DNA from: Anthoceros angustus | Taxonomy: Eukaryota > Streptophyta > Anthocerotopsida > Anthocerotales > Anthocerotaceae | DNA: 64,000 nucleotides | Direction of reading: 5' to 3' | NCBI GenBank assembly: GCA_010909165.1 | Contig: VJWM01000108.1 | Coordinates: 682,001 to 746,000, forward strand | Shown: positions 1 through 9,520 of the stretch, in pieces | Layout of the letters: the number at the start of each line of letters is the position of its first letter | How positions within the stretch are numbered: position 1 is the stretch's first letter | The notes under the pieces: generated by a model | Databases searched by the model: none | The model's input: only the letters and a program-made list of their open reading frames with translations | Told to the model about the DNA's origin: nothing | Translations under genes and position numbers: made by a program

Positions 1-296
1 CAACAAGTTGCAATATCCAAAGTGTTATAAAGAACTTCTTGTTATACTTTTTGTAACCGATGACGAGGACGGGTTGGGATCAGGCACATGAGAAGGCAAG
101 CATGCCGAAAGGTCGTAGTTCATTTAGAACAAGGTGTGAGTAGGCAGGCATGCCGTAGGGATGTGCGAGAGGTGTAAGTGAAAATGTGGTTTAGTTCTAG
201 TGCAGTTTATAGTAGTTACAAAAACTACCAAGTGTAAGGGTATTTAAGGATAAGAAATGAAGGGCAAGGGACCCCTCATGATGGGACTTGTTTACA
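1..296 (+). mobile_element. Ty3/gypsy 5' LTR, right-hand part
   Basis: The segment ends in CA at 295-296, three bases before a perfect initiator-Met primer-binding site, which is where a 5' LTR should end. A TATTTAAG sequence near 240 could be its TATA box. The left end lies outside the window and no matching 3' LTR was found in it, so the boundary is set only by the PBS. Two GCATGCCG motifs occur at about 100 and 148. Confidence 0.7.
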
Positions 297-299
297 TTT

Positions 300-311
300 T
301 GGTATCAGAGC
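300..311 (+). other. Primer-binding site, initiator-Met tRNA type
   Basis: The sequence TGGTATCAGAGC is the standard plant PBS complementary to the 3' end of initiator-Met tRNA. It primes minus-strand DNA synthesis and fixes the element's orientation as +. Confidence 0.9.
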
Positions 312-426
312 CACGCGTTCACCAGTTGGTTGAACAAACTGAGCTTACATTGGGAACAAACTTGGCTGTGGCTGTGAGAATTTCAGTCTGACGAACAAAA
401 GTCAAGTTGATTCCTAGTGTTAGCTC

Positions 427-834
427 ATGCATTGCGGGCATTTGAGTTTGGGGAAGGATTGTATGGCAAGACGATACATCCCATCTGATGAAACAGTGGA
501 CAGACATTGGGCAAAGTGGCGTCGCTTGGCTACTTGGAATGGGTTTCCTCGACATCGAGAGCTGCGGAGTGCAATTAAACTAGCAAGGAAGTATATTTGG
601 GACAATCTTTGGGCTGAGGAACTTTGTGCTCTTTTGGAGGAGCGATATCAACAACCTGACGGGGTTGAGTGGTCCAGAACACACAGGAATGCTCTTTACT
701 TGTTACAAGATTTTATACCACCCGAGTTGGATCGCCCAATGTATTTGGAAGTCTGGAGATGGATAGCAACGAGGACGAAATGGAAACAAGTGAAAAACAG
801 ACGCCAGTTGGAGATGAAGTATATGCAGGGATAA
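427..834 (+). CDS. ORF between PBS and gag, function unknown
   Basis: A 135-residue frame follows the PBS by about 115 bases. It is rich in Trp, Arg and Glu and probably alpha-helical, with no membrane segment or zinc motif. I do not recognise a domain. It is in a different frame from the gag-protease reading frame that starts at 849. It could be the N-terminal part of gag joined by a lost frame, or a small leader ORF. The ATG at 427 is the first in frame, but an internal ATG at 463 is equally possible. Confidence 0.45.
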   Translation: MHCGHLSLGKDCMARRYIPSDETVDRHWAKWRRLATWNGFPRHRELRSAIKLARKYIWDNLWAEELCALLEERYQQPDGVEWSRTHRNALYLLQDFIPPELDRPMYLEVWRWIATRTKWKQVKNRRQLEMKYMQG

Positions 835-848
835 TGCGGATGATGTAG

Positions 849-2417
849 TTGACTGAGGAGCAAAGGATGCGGATGGAGGAAATTCATGCTGAGGTAAGTT
901 CCTTGCGGGGAGCTACAACTGAGGCAAACACTGCCAGTCCATTGCCACATCTGTTCAGGATGATGGAGGCACAGGCTCAGGAGGTCGCAAGTGTCAGGGC
1001 GGAACTGTTAAGGCAGCGTGAGCATAGTCTAAGAACCACATGAGGGGTTAAGCCTAGCAGACCACAACCATATGCTGGTGAAAGGGATTCTACAAAGTTG
1101 GAGGAGTGGATTGATAAAACTGATCAGTATATGTTGCTTGCAAATGTGGGAATCAAAAGACAGGTGGAGATGGCTGCGTCTTTTCTCACTGGGACAGCAG
1201 CATTGTGGTGGCGACGACGCAAGTTGGCAGTCCGAAGGGGAGAGTCAACTGCAAATACTGTTGGAGAATTAGCTGAAGGATTACGACAACAGTTTTTGCC
1301 TCGTGAAGCGGAGTGGGTAGCACGAGATCGTTTGAGCAAATTGACACAACGTGGAGCTGTAGCAAAGTATACTGATGAGTTTTTGGAACTTGAGCTTTCG
1401 ATAACAGATATGCCAGAGAAGGAACAAGTGGATCGGTATTTGCGGGGGTTAAAATCTCACATATAAAGCTCTAACAAGGATTCGTTGGATGAGGTTATAA
1501 GATTTGCAGATCGAATCGAAGCACACAAGTCTGGAGGACAAGGTGGTACGTGGCAGCTGAATACTCAACCTTGGGTTCCACGGGTAATGACGAAAGCCAG
1601 AGACAATAGTTATACGCAACAAAGATCTGAGGCTGTGCTGATGGAGTTAGGGGCCACACAATTTCCAGGTAGATGTTATTCTTGTGGCAAGTACGGACAT
1701 AGGGCCCAGGAATGTCGAGGAGGGTTCAAAGTTAAGGGAACTCAAAGTGGTGCAGCTAATCGAGGGAGGCAACTGAACACGGTACAGATTGAAGAGGAAA
1801 ATGCTAATATTTCGAAGTTACCTAATGGTAAGAGACCTGTGTACTCCACCTTGTATGCTATTCGTGCAGCGGGGTTAATTCGGGTTCCAATTATGATTAA
1901 AGGGGCACATGCCATCTTGCTTGTAGATTCAGGAGCCAGTGCTAACTTTCTATCTTATGACTTTGCTCAGAGGCATAACATCTTGGCTACATGTGACGGG
2001 GGGCCTGTGTTCTTTGCTGATGGACATCAAGCGTCGACAGCATCTCAATTTAGTCATGCAGTGGATTTAAATATTGAAGGTAGTCAGCATATGATGTCCT
2101 TTATGGTAACATAGTTACAAATTGCATGTGATGGTATCTTGGGAATGCGCTGGTTAGAGGCAAATCAGCCTTGTATCAAGTGGAGAAGTAAAGCTATGAC
2201 TTTCTTCAACTCAAGACGAGAGTACAAGGTACAAGGAGAGCAGGCTGTACCTCAGGTTCAGTTGGTGTTAGCAGCCACAATCCTTTCTAGCTTTAAGAAC
2301 AAGCAAACCTATGATCTATTGTATGTAGTTCGGCTAGCTCAGGAAACACGGTTTAAGGAGTCTGATGTTACAGAACTACTGGATAAATTTGAGGATGTTT
2401 TATCGCTTGCCTTCTAA
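849..2417 (+). pseudogene. Ty3/gypsy gag-protease, three in-frame stops
   Basis: One frame runs through gag and protease. A retrotransposon gag (capsid) domain lies at about 1090-1460, with the hallmark ALWWRRR stretch near 1200. A CCHC zinc knuckle (C-Y-S-C-G-K-Y-G-H-R-A-Q-E-C) lies at about 1674-1715. An aspartic protease with the D-S-G active site has its Asp codon at 1926; the later G-M-R-W-L-E segment near 2142 is typical of this protease. The frame never shifts up to 2400, but stops interrupt it at 1041 (TGA), 1464 (TAA) and 2112 (TAG). Gag packages the RNA and the protease cuts the polyprotein in virus-like particles. The copy cannot make a full product. Confidence 0.85.
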
Positions 2418-2828
2418 AACCCCGGATCGGACCATTTCACATAAAATTGATTTAATTGAAGAAAGCATAAACCGCCATGCGCACCTATTTATAAGATGTC
2501 AAGTGGAAGTAAAGCTATGACTTTCTTCAACTCAAGACGAGAGTACAAGGTACAAGGAGAGCAGGCTGTACCTCAGGTTCAGTTGGTGTTAGCAGCCACA
2601 ATCCTTTCTAGCTTTAAGAACAAGCAAACCTATGATCTATTGTATGTAGTTCGGCTAGCTCAGGAAACACGGTTTAAGGAGTCTGATGTTACAGAACTAC
2701 TGGATAAATTTGAGGATGTGTTGGTCACTGAATTGCCTTCTAGAAACCCCCCGGATCGGACCATTTCACATAAAATTGATTTAACTGAAGGAAAGCATAA
2801 ACTGCCATGCAGACCTATTTATAAGATG
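2176..2828 (+). repeat. In-frame tandem duplication, about 321 bp, two units
   Basis: Units 2176-2498 and 2499-2828 both run from TCAAGTGG to ATAAGATGTC and cover the protease-RT linker. The motif AAAGCTATGACTTTCTTC recurs at 2190 and 2511, a spacing of 321 bases, which keeps the frame. Unit 2 reads on correctly into RT. Unit 1 has small deletions near 2400 that break its frame. Confidence 0.9.
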
Positions 2829-2910
2829 TCACCGGTGGAAATTGCTGAGTCTCGGCGACAAGTGGAGGAGTTGCTTAAGAAGGGTTTTATTCGACGGATG
2901 TGTGGGAGCG
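2496..2910 (+). pseudogene. Ty3/gypsy protease-RT linker and start of RT, truncated
   Basis: The second duplicated unit reads open into the start of a reverse transcriptase domain. The sequence D-L-T-E-G-K-H-K-L-P and P-I-Y-K-M-S-P-V-E at about 2785-2840 is typical of the N-terminus of plant Ty3/gypsy RT. It is followed by the helix ending in V-E-E-L-L-K-K-G-F-I-R. After about 2905 homology stops abruptly in Arg/Gly-rich sequence. The palm with its YxDD motif, RNase H and integrase are absent, so this is a breakpoint within pol. Confidence 0.8.
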
Positions 2911-3248
2911 GTCGTGGAAGTAGATGCGGTCGTCGAAGGGGAAGTAGGTCGTGGAAGTCGATCAGTGGTACGGGAAGTCCGGGGAATTTAACCCTAAGGA
3001 AATTGGAAAAGACGACCGAAGTACATTCAAATGGTGGAGCGCAACGGCGGCTGGAGCGAGAGTGAGGAGTGGAGCGCAACGGCGGCTAGAGCGCGAGGAC
3101 GTCGAGGAGCTACGTCTGGAGGGGACGAGGGATGGGCACCAACTCAAGAAGGGGCCTCGAACCCTTGCCGCTTATGTGAGCACAGGTGAGTGCGGTCGCC
3201 GCCGGTGAAGGATAAGCAACCAGGCGAGGGAATTAGAGCGAGGCCTCA
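2911..3248. other. Breakpoint region, GA-rich, no recognised gene
   Basis: Purine-rich sequence with short direct repeats: GTGGAGCGCAACGGCGGCT occurs near 3031 and again near 3070. Its open frames are Arg/Gly/Glu-rich and look compositional. It joins the broken gypsy element to the tandem units that follow. Confidence 0.4.
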
Positions 3249-5940
3249 GGATTGGGACATAGAATTGATCAGGAAAGTGCATGAGCGCAGCAAGGAGGAA
3301 GCGGGTGGGTTGGTGATTGAACCCTCTCGGAAGAGAAGCACAGCAGCGGTAGCAGCGGCCCTGGTCAAGACGGGTGTAATTCGGGAACCCAATGGCTGGT
3401 TGACCCGAGAATTGGTATCAGCCCAGCTGATGGGTCTGGCCAGATGGCTCCTTTGTTTTCAAGGCACAAGGATTATTTGTCAACCATTTCTGTTTTTCTC
3501 CATGAAGTTGTCAAGGGACGAGGATCGATTGGGGACCAATTCTTTTTGACAAGTGTGAGGAGAGGTTGAATCGATCTCCTTTCCTCGTCCCTCTCTAATT
3601 CGCCATTCTCGTTCACTTGTATGCGCACTCTAACCATTTCTGTTTTTCTCCATGAAGTTGTCAAGGGACGAGGATCGATTGGGGCCAATTCTTTTTGACA
3701 AGTATGTGAGGAGAGGTTGAATCGATCTCCTCTTTCCTCGTCCCTCTCTAATTCGCCATTTAGTTCACTTATGCGCACTAACTGTCGAAGGTAGAAATTG
3801 TGGCCTCCCTCCACATATGGAAACCTTAGGAGGTGAAATGGAAGCGAAGAGCCTAAGGGAGATAGAGGAAGGATCCGACATGGGAGTCCGTGGCGACGAT
3901 TCGAGGAAAAGGAGGTTGCCATAGGCAAGAAGAGAAAGGCCGGGGAGTGCCACCAACGAAGGGAGGTGGACGCCACCACCGGGTCGATGCGCCAGAAAAA
4001 GGCGAAGAAAATGAAGGCCCGGGCGGTCGATCTGGCGGAGGAAGAGGCGGTCAGGAAGACAATTTTAGACACGGACGGATGATGAACCGAATTCCGGGAG
4101 TTGACAGAAGGACCCTCCTCGGGATGGGAAGAGATTTTCAAGGAGCTCCATTGGCGATGAGGTCGACGTACCCGGGATTGGGACATAGAATTGATCAGAA
4201 AGTGCATGGCGCAAGGAGGAAGCGGGTGGGTTGGTGATTGAACCCTCTGAAGAGAAAACCGTGTGATGTGTGTACAGTCAAGACGGGTGTAATTCGGGAA
4301 CCCAATGGCTGGTTGACCCGAGAATTGGTATCAGCCGGTGATGGGTCTCGCCGATGGCTCCTTTGTTTTCAAGGCACAAGGATTATTTGTCAACCATTTC
4401 TGTTTTTCTCCATGAAGTTGTCAAGGGACGAGGATCGATTGGGGACCAATTCTTTTTGACAAGTGTGAGGAGAGGTTGAATCGATCTCCTTTCCTCGTCC
4501 CTCTCTAATTCGCCATTCTCGTTCACTTGTATGCGCACTCTAACCATTTCTGTTTTTCTCCATGAAGTTGTCAAGGGGACGAGGATCGATTGGGGACGAA
4601 TTCTTTTTGACAAGCTGTGTGAGGAGAGGTTGAATCTGATCTCCTCTTTCCCTCGTCCCTCTCTAATTACGCCATTTCTGGTTCACTTGTATGCGCACTC
4701 TAACTATCTGTCGAAGGTAGAAATTGTGGCCTCCCTCCACATATGGAAACCAGTTAGGGAGGTGAAATGGAAAGCAGAAGAGCCTAAGGGGGAGATAGAG
4801 GAAGGATCTGACAGCTGGGAGTCCGTGGCGACGGACAGTTCAGAAGAGGAAAAGGAGGTTGCCATAGGCAAGAAGAGAAAGGCCGGGGAGGCGCGCCAAC
4901 GGCGAAGGTGGACGCGCTGCCACCAGTCGGGTCGGGCGCTACCGCAGAAAAAAGAAGGCGAAGAAAATGAAGGCCCGGGCGGTCGATCTGGCGGAGGAAG
5001 AGGCGGTCAGGAAGACAATTTTAGACACGGACGGATGATGAACCGAATTCCGGGAGTTGACAGAAGGACCCTCCTCGGGATGGGAAGAGATTTTCAAGGA
5101 GCTCCATTGGCGATGAGGTCGACGTACCCGGGATTGGGACATAGAATTGATCGAAAGTGCATGAGCGCAGCAAGGAGGAAGCGGGTGGGTTGGTGATTGA
5201 ACCCTCTAAGAGAAGCACGATGCTTGGCAATGCCGTCAAGACGGGTAATTCGGGAACCCAATGGCTGGTTGACCCGAGAATTGGTATCAGCCGGTGATGG
5301 GTCTCGCCGATGGCTCCTTTGTTTTTCTCTGACAAGCGGGATTATTTGTCTAACCATTTGCTTTTTCTCCATGAAGTTGTCAAGGGGACGAGGATCGATT
5401 GGGGACGAATTCTTTTTGACAAGCTGCGTGAGGAGAGGTTGAATCTGATCTCCTCTTTCCCTCGTCCCTCTCTAATTCGCCATTCTGTTCACTTGTATAC
5501 GCTCTATATCATCGAAGGTAGAAATTGTGGCCTCCCTCCACATATGGAAACCAGTTAGGGAGGTGAAATGGAAAGCAGGAGAGCCTAAGGGGGAGATAGA
5601 GGAAGGATCGGTGGGAGTCCGTGGGAAGATTCGAGGAAAAGGAGGTTGCCATAGGCAAGAAGAGAAAGGCCGGGGAGGCGGGCGCGCCTCAACGAAGGGA
5701 GGGTGACGGCCACCAGTCGGTCAGCCAGGCGCTACCGCAGAAAAAGGCGAAGAAAATGAAGGCCAAGCGGCAGGTCGATCTGGCGGAGGAAGAGGCGCGG
5801 TCCGAGGAAGACAATTTTGCTGACCTGGATGCAGATGATGAACCGACCCCGGAAGGATTAGGGTTGACCCAGCAGCGGACCCCTCCTCAGGATGGGAAGA
5901 GATTTTCAAGGGAGCTCCATTGGCGACAGAGGTCGACGCA
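3249..5940 (+). repeat. Three tandem units of about 0.93, 0.96 and 0.8 kb
   Basis: Units start at 3249, 4175 and 5131, each with GGATTGGGACATAGAATTGA, and the third runs out near 5940. Inside units 1 and 2 a 150-bp piece is itself doubled (ACCATTTCTG at 3483/3633 and 4393/4543). Unit 3 has it once, at about 5354. Each unit encodes, in pieces on +, a Trp-Gly-Arg segment (D-W-G-R-I-L-F-D-K-L), an acidic stretch and a Lys-rich stretch. This resembles the additional ORF of Tat-type elements, but that is inference. Frames differ between units through small indels. Confidence 0.8.
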
Positions 5941-6673
5941 GCCGAATTGGTTAGGGTGCGCACCCTGCTGGGAAGGAAGGTGTTGGATAGGGGAATGGCG
6001 TCTGGCGCGGGGCCTCCGCAACAAGTGGATTTGCAGGAACTAACCACAGTTATGATCCGGGCCCAGTCGGACTTGCTGGACCAAGGAGCGCTGGACCTCA
6101 TATGGCTCAGTGTGCAAGGGCGGCGAGAGGAAGTGGTGAAGGCCCGATTCGATGAGGAAGAGGCTAAGCGGAAACAGCTGGAGGAAGATAAGCGGGTCCT
6201 GGAGGAGATGAGGGTCAAGATTCAGGAGGATTTGCGCAGAGGAGTTGCAGTCCATGATGGGACGGCAGGAAGCGCTCATGGCCCAGATCAAGGATGCCCA
6301 TGAGGCAAATCAAGAAATGCAGGGGGAATTGTTGCGAGTCCAAGAGCAAGAGGCAGCCTCCGTGGAGAAGGCCCATAAGTTGGCGGACTGGTACAAGCGG
6401 GAGCGGGACGAGGCACGTGGCCGAGCCAGGAAGGAGAAGGGAAAAGGGAAGCGGAGTAGCAGGTCCACGACTGGGGTAGTGGAAGGAACTACCGGAGGAA
6501 AGGAAGAAGCAACCGAGGTAGCCGAAACACCTACCAGAGTTGCTGAACAGACGGTCGTGGAGTCCGCTACCGCGGTGGTGGAAATTGCTACCGACATTGG
6601 AGAACCCAACTCTAAAGCGGCCATGAGTGGAGCAACAGGACGCGACGTGATGTGGACCTCAAGGTGTCCCTAG
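5605..6673 (+). pseudogene. Charged coiled-coil ORF, probably element-encoded
   Basis: Three overlapping frames (5621-6043, 5920-6303, 6245-6673) together read a Lys-rich stretch, an acidic stretch (E-E-D-N-F-A-D-L-D), then a long Glu/Lys/Arg helix with heptad spacing at about 6120-6430. A Thr/Val/Glu-rich tail ends at 6673. No catalytic motif is visible. Similar Thr/Val-rich sequence occurs in the gag ORF downstream (7100-7190), which suggests both belong to one element family. The frame changes look like indel damage. Its end lies only about 24 bases before the Tat-type PBS, which is odd because an LTR should lie there. Confidence 0.5.
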
Positions 6674-6696
6674 ACACAAGTTCACACTTCACATTT

Positions 6697-6714
6697 TGGC
6701 GCCGTTGCCGGGGA
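6697..6714 (+). other. Tat/Athila-type primer-binding site
   Basis: TGGCGCCGTTGCCGGGGA is the PBS characteristic of plant Tat/Athila Ty3/gypsy elements (I recall tRNA-Asp priming). CA at 6692-6693 just before it fits an LTR end. It sets the start of the second gypsy element on +. Confidence 0.8.
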
Positions 6715-6793
6715 ATGAAACCGCTGTCAAGGACGTAGGTAGAACTAACATTAGCCTAAGTAGAGAGTCTAGCATTAATAGATTGATAGATGG

Positions 6794-7545
6794 ATGCCTC
6801 GGGTGAAGACAAGCGGCTCTGGGTCTGACTGTGGGGAAACGCCTTTGGTAAAACGACAACGCCAAGCAGCGGAAAGGTTGCAGAGGGTCACAAGGAGGGC
6901 GCAGGGGGAGGCTACACCTGCTGGACGAGGAAGAGGGACGAGGAGTCAGCCCGGAATCGGGGATCGGATCCTATCCGATTCAGATTCTCAACTCTCGGCT
7001 ACGGAAGAGGTACAAGGGCCCAGGTACCCCAACCCGACCTTGCTTTTTGATCTCCGCTCCGGATTCCCTAGACCAGCTTCAGTTCAGTCAAACTTCGTGG
7101 GTGTGGAAGTCAGTCCAGACGTGGTAGTTGTGTCAACTACCGCAGTCGCTGAAAGTACTACCACGATAGTTATGACTACTACTCCGGTAGTTTACCACTA
7201 AGCAATCCTACCCGCTGTATGGCAAAAAGAAGGGCCACGAGGATCCTGACGAGTTTGTCGAGCGTTTTGAGCAGCTGACGCTTGCCAACCAGGAGGTAGG
7301 GGACGCGCAACGTGCCCAGCTGTTCTATGGAGTCTTGTGCGGAACGGCGGCCAAGTGGTACAAACGAGAGTATTTAGCCTCGTCCACACCCCCAGCCACC
7401 TTTGAAGTCTTGAAGAGGGCTTTTTGCGAAAGGTTTAGGGGAGTTGATGTGGAGGGATATGTCTTGTCCAAACTCGAGGGATTGCGGAGAGGGAAGAAGG
7501 AGACACTGCAGCTTATGTGGAAAGGTTCCACACCGCTGTGATCGC
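6794..7545 (+). pseudogene. Tat-type Ty3/gypsy gag, frameshifted
   Basis: The first frame (6794-7201) is a basic, then Thr/Val-rich N-terminal region. From about 7205 to 7545 two frames give a clear retrotransposon gag domain. Features are P-L-Y-G-K-K-K-G-H-E-D-P-D-E-F-V-E-R-F-E near 7215-7270, G-T-A-A-K-W-Y near 7343, and F-C-E-R-F near 7430. Gag forms the particle shell around the element RNA. A stop at 7199-7201 and a shift near 7335 break the product. Its place about 100 bases after the PBS is as expected. Confidence 0.75.
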
Positions 7546-9520
7546 GGCCGGACCTCACTGGAGTTAATGGCAATCCGCTGGTTCGCGAGGGTCCGGGCCC
7601 GAGATGGGGAAGCACGATGGCTCCAAGCCGAGAAAGACTTGATTGGCGATCAAGGCCGCCTCGAACCACGAGGAGTCCAATGCAGGGGAAAAAGAAATCA
7701 AGAGGGGCACATGGAGAGACAAGAAGAAATCCAAAAGAAGAAGAAGTACTACCCTCCTCCGATGATGCCCACGGAGGAAGATAGCTCCTCACAGACTCTG
7801 ATAGTTCCAGTAAGAAGAGACCGTGATAGCTCAGAAAGATTCACGAGATGAGCGTCAAGGGACAAAAGAAACGAAAAATGAGTGGGAACGCGCCAGAGGA
7901 AAGGAGCTCGTGTATGCAAAAAAAGACGCGGAGCAGGTGAGAAGAGAGGTGGAAACAGCAGCAAAAAAGGTGGAGCAACAGGGAAACAAGATGGAAGAAA
8001 TGATGGTCAAACTGGAGAAACTTCATCTCAATGCCATAAAAGAACACGAGAGGAGAAGGGCTACTACGAGGGCATGAGCGAATCTCTTCTGCTCGACTTG
8101 CGGACAGCAGGGCCACTCGAGGTCGAATCGCCTGCAAAACGAAGGTGCAATCAGGGCTAGAGGAGGAGGAGGAGATGTGCTTGGAAGATACATACCAAAT
8201 TCAAGAGGCGACACGATTTTGGCACCAAGACTTTGTACTTCGAGTTTACGAAACTCCCCAAACATGGGCATTCAATCGATGGCAAGGAACCCCGCAAATG
8301 AGTGCCATTCGGTTACAATTGTCGAGGGTTCTATCCATGAGCCTGCCCCTTCCGCATCTCGCCAGGGAATGGTGATTTTGAGAGGTTGTGTGATTGCAAG
8401 CAATCGGGACATAAGCGTGTTCTCTCGTCAGACATGAAGAAACATGTGAGGATTGCTCACCCCTGCTACAACCCACCCACCCACAAGAAAGTCCGCTGCC
8501 GATGCAAGTCAAGATGCGCTCATGGCCGTATGGGAGGATTCCCGAGGCCATCGAGGAGTTTGAGGGGAGGATGGACAAGCGGGTACTATGAAACTCGCCA
8601 TGGTCGTCAACGGAGCGAAATGAGGAAGGCAGACACCCTCAGAAGAGGAGAATGGGGGAAGAAAAGAAAGAAGGAAGGATTGGAAGCCTCCGTAACATCT
8701 GTGAGTGAGGAGGAAGTCACGTCTTCATCAGGCGAAGAAGGAAGGGAGGTTCAACCAGAGCCAATGAGGGGCCTGAAGGCCGTCCGCAGACGGAGAGGAG
8801 CACGAACCCAGGATGGGCGTAGGTAAACGTCTGAGGCCCGCACGGGCCAGACTCATGATTTTGGCACACAAGGCTGCGGACTTCTGGTGACCCGAACCAG
8901 CGGATCCGCGGGTGGCGTGCAAAGGAGGAAGCGGAGGGAATAGAGCTGAGTCGCGGTGGTCCGCGGAAAATCCGGGCGGGGAAAAAGGATGACTTGGCAT
9001 TCCGCGATGTCAAGGGAAGTTATGGAGATGATCCGAGAGGAACTAGAACCTTGACCGTCATCATACCCACTCACAGTACCACAAAACTAGTTATTGGCCA
9101 TCCTGTTCAACGACCCGTGAGGAGGCTACCGCGGCTTCATAATAAAAGGAGGGTGCAGGAGTCAGAAGGGAGAACATGAAATAGCCCTTCCAATCGGGGA
9201 GGCCATCATGGACAAAAGTTCATGATAACATTTGGACGACTTCTCGGGGACAATCCAGCACGCCAAAAATCGGTGGGCGTTGAAGGCAGCATAACCCAAG
9301 AAGAGGCGCGCTCTTCCCAAAACAAGGCCAAGACCCCTTGCCGTGAACATGGTGGCCATGGTTGACCATGGCCTGCTGGAGTCGCATCGAAATTTCGGGT
9401 GTAATTGTGGCGACTTTGGGCCGACGGCCAGGCCAAGACAATCCCGTGTCGTTGTAGTAAGGAGTCCGCTCCCAAGAGAATGATAGGCTCCGTTTGTCGC
9501 ATTCAATCATTTCTCACCTC
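7546..9520 (+). pseudogene. Decayed gag tail, possible zinc knuckles
   Basis: No continuous frame. Lys/Glu-rich helical pieces occur at 7680-8080. Cys/His-rich pieces at about 8300-8470 (N-C-R-G-F near 8318, L-C-D-C-K-Q-S-G-H-K near 8390) may be remnants of CCHC knuckles that normally follow gag. A protease would be expected next but I could not find a D-S/T-G motif in a fitting frame. The assignment rests on position between gag and pol of the same element. Confidence 0.35.
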
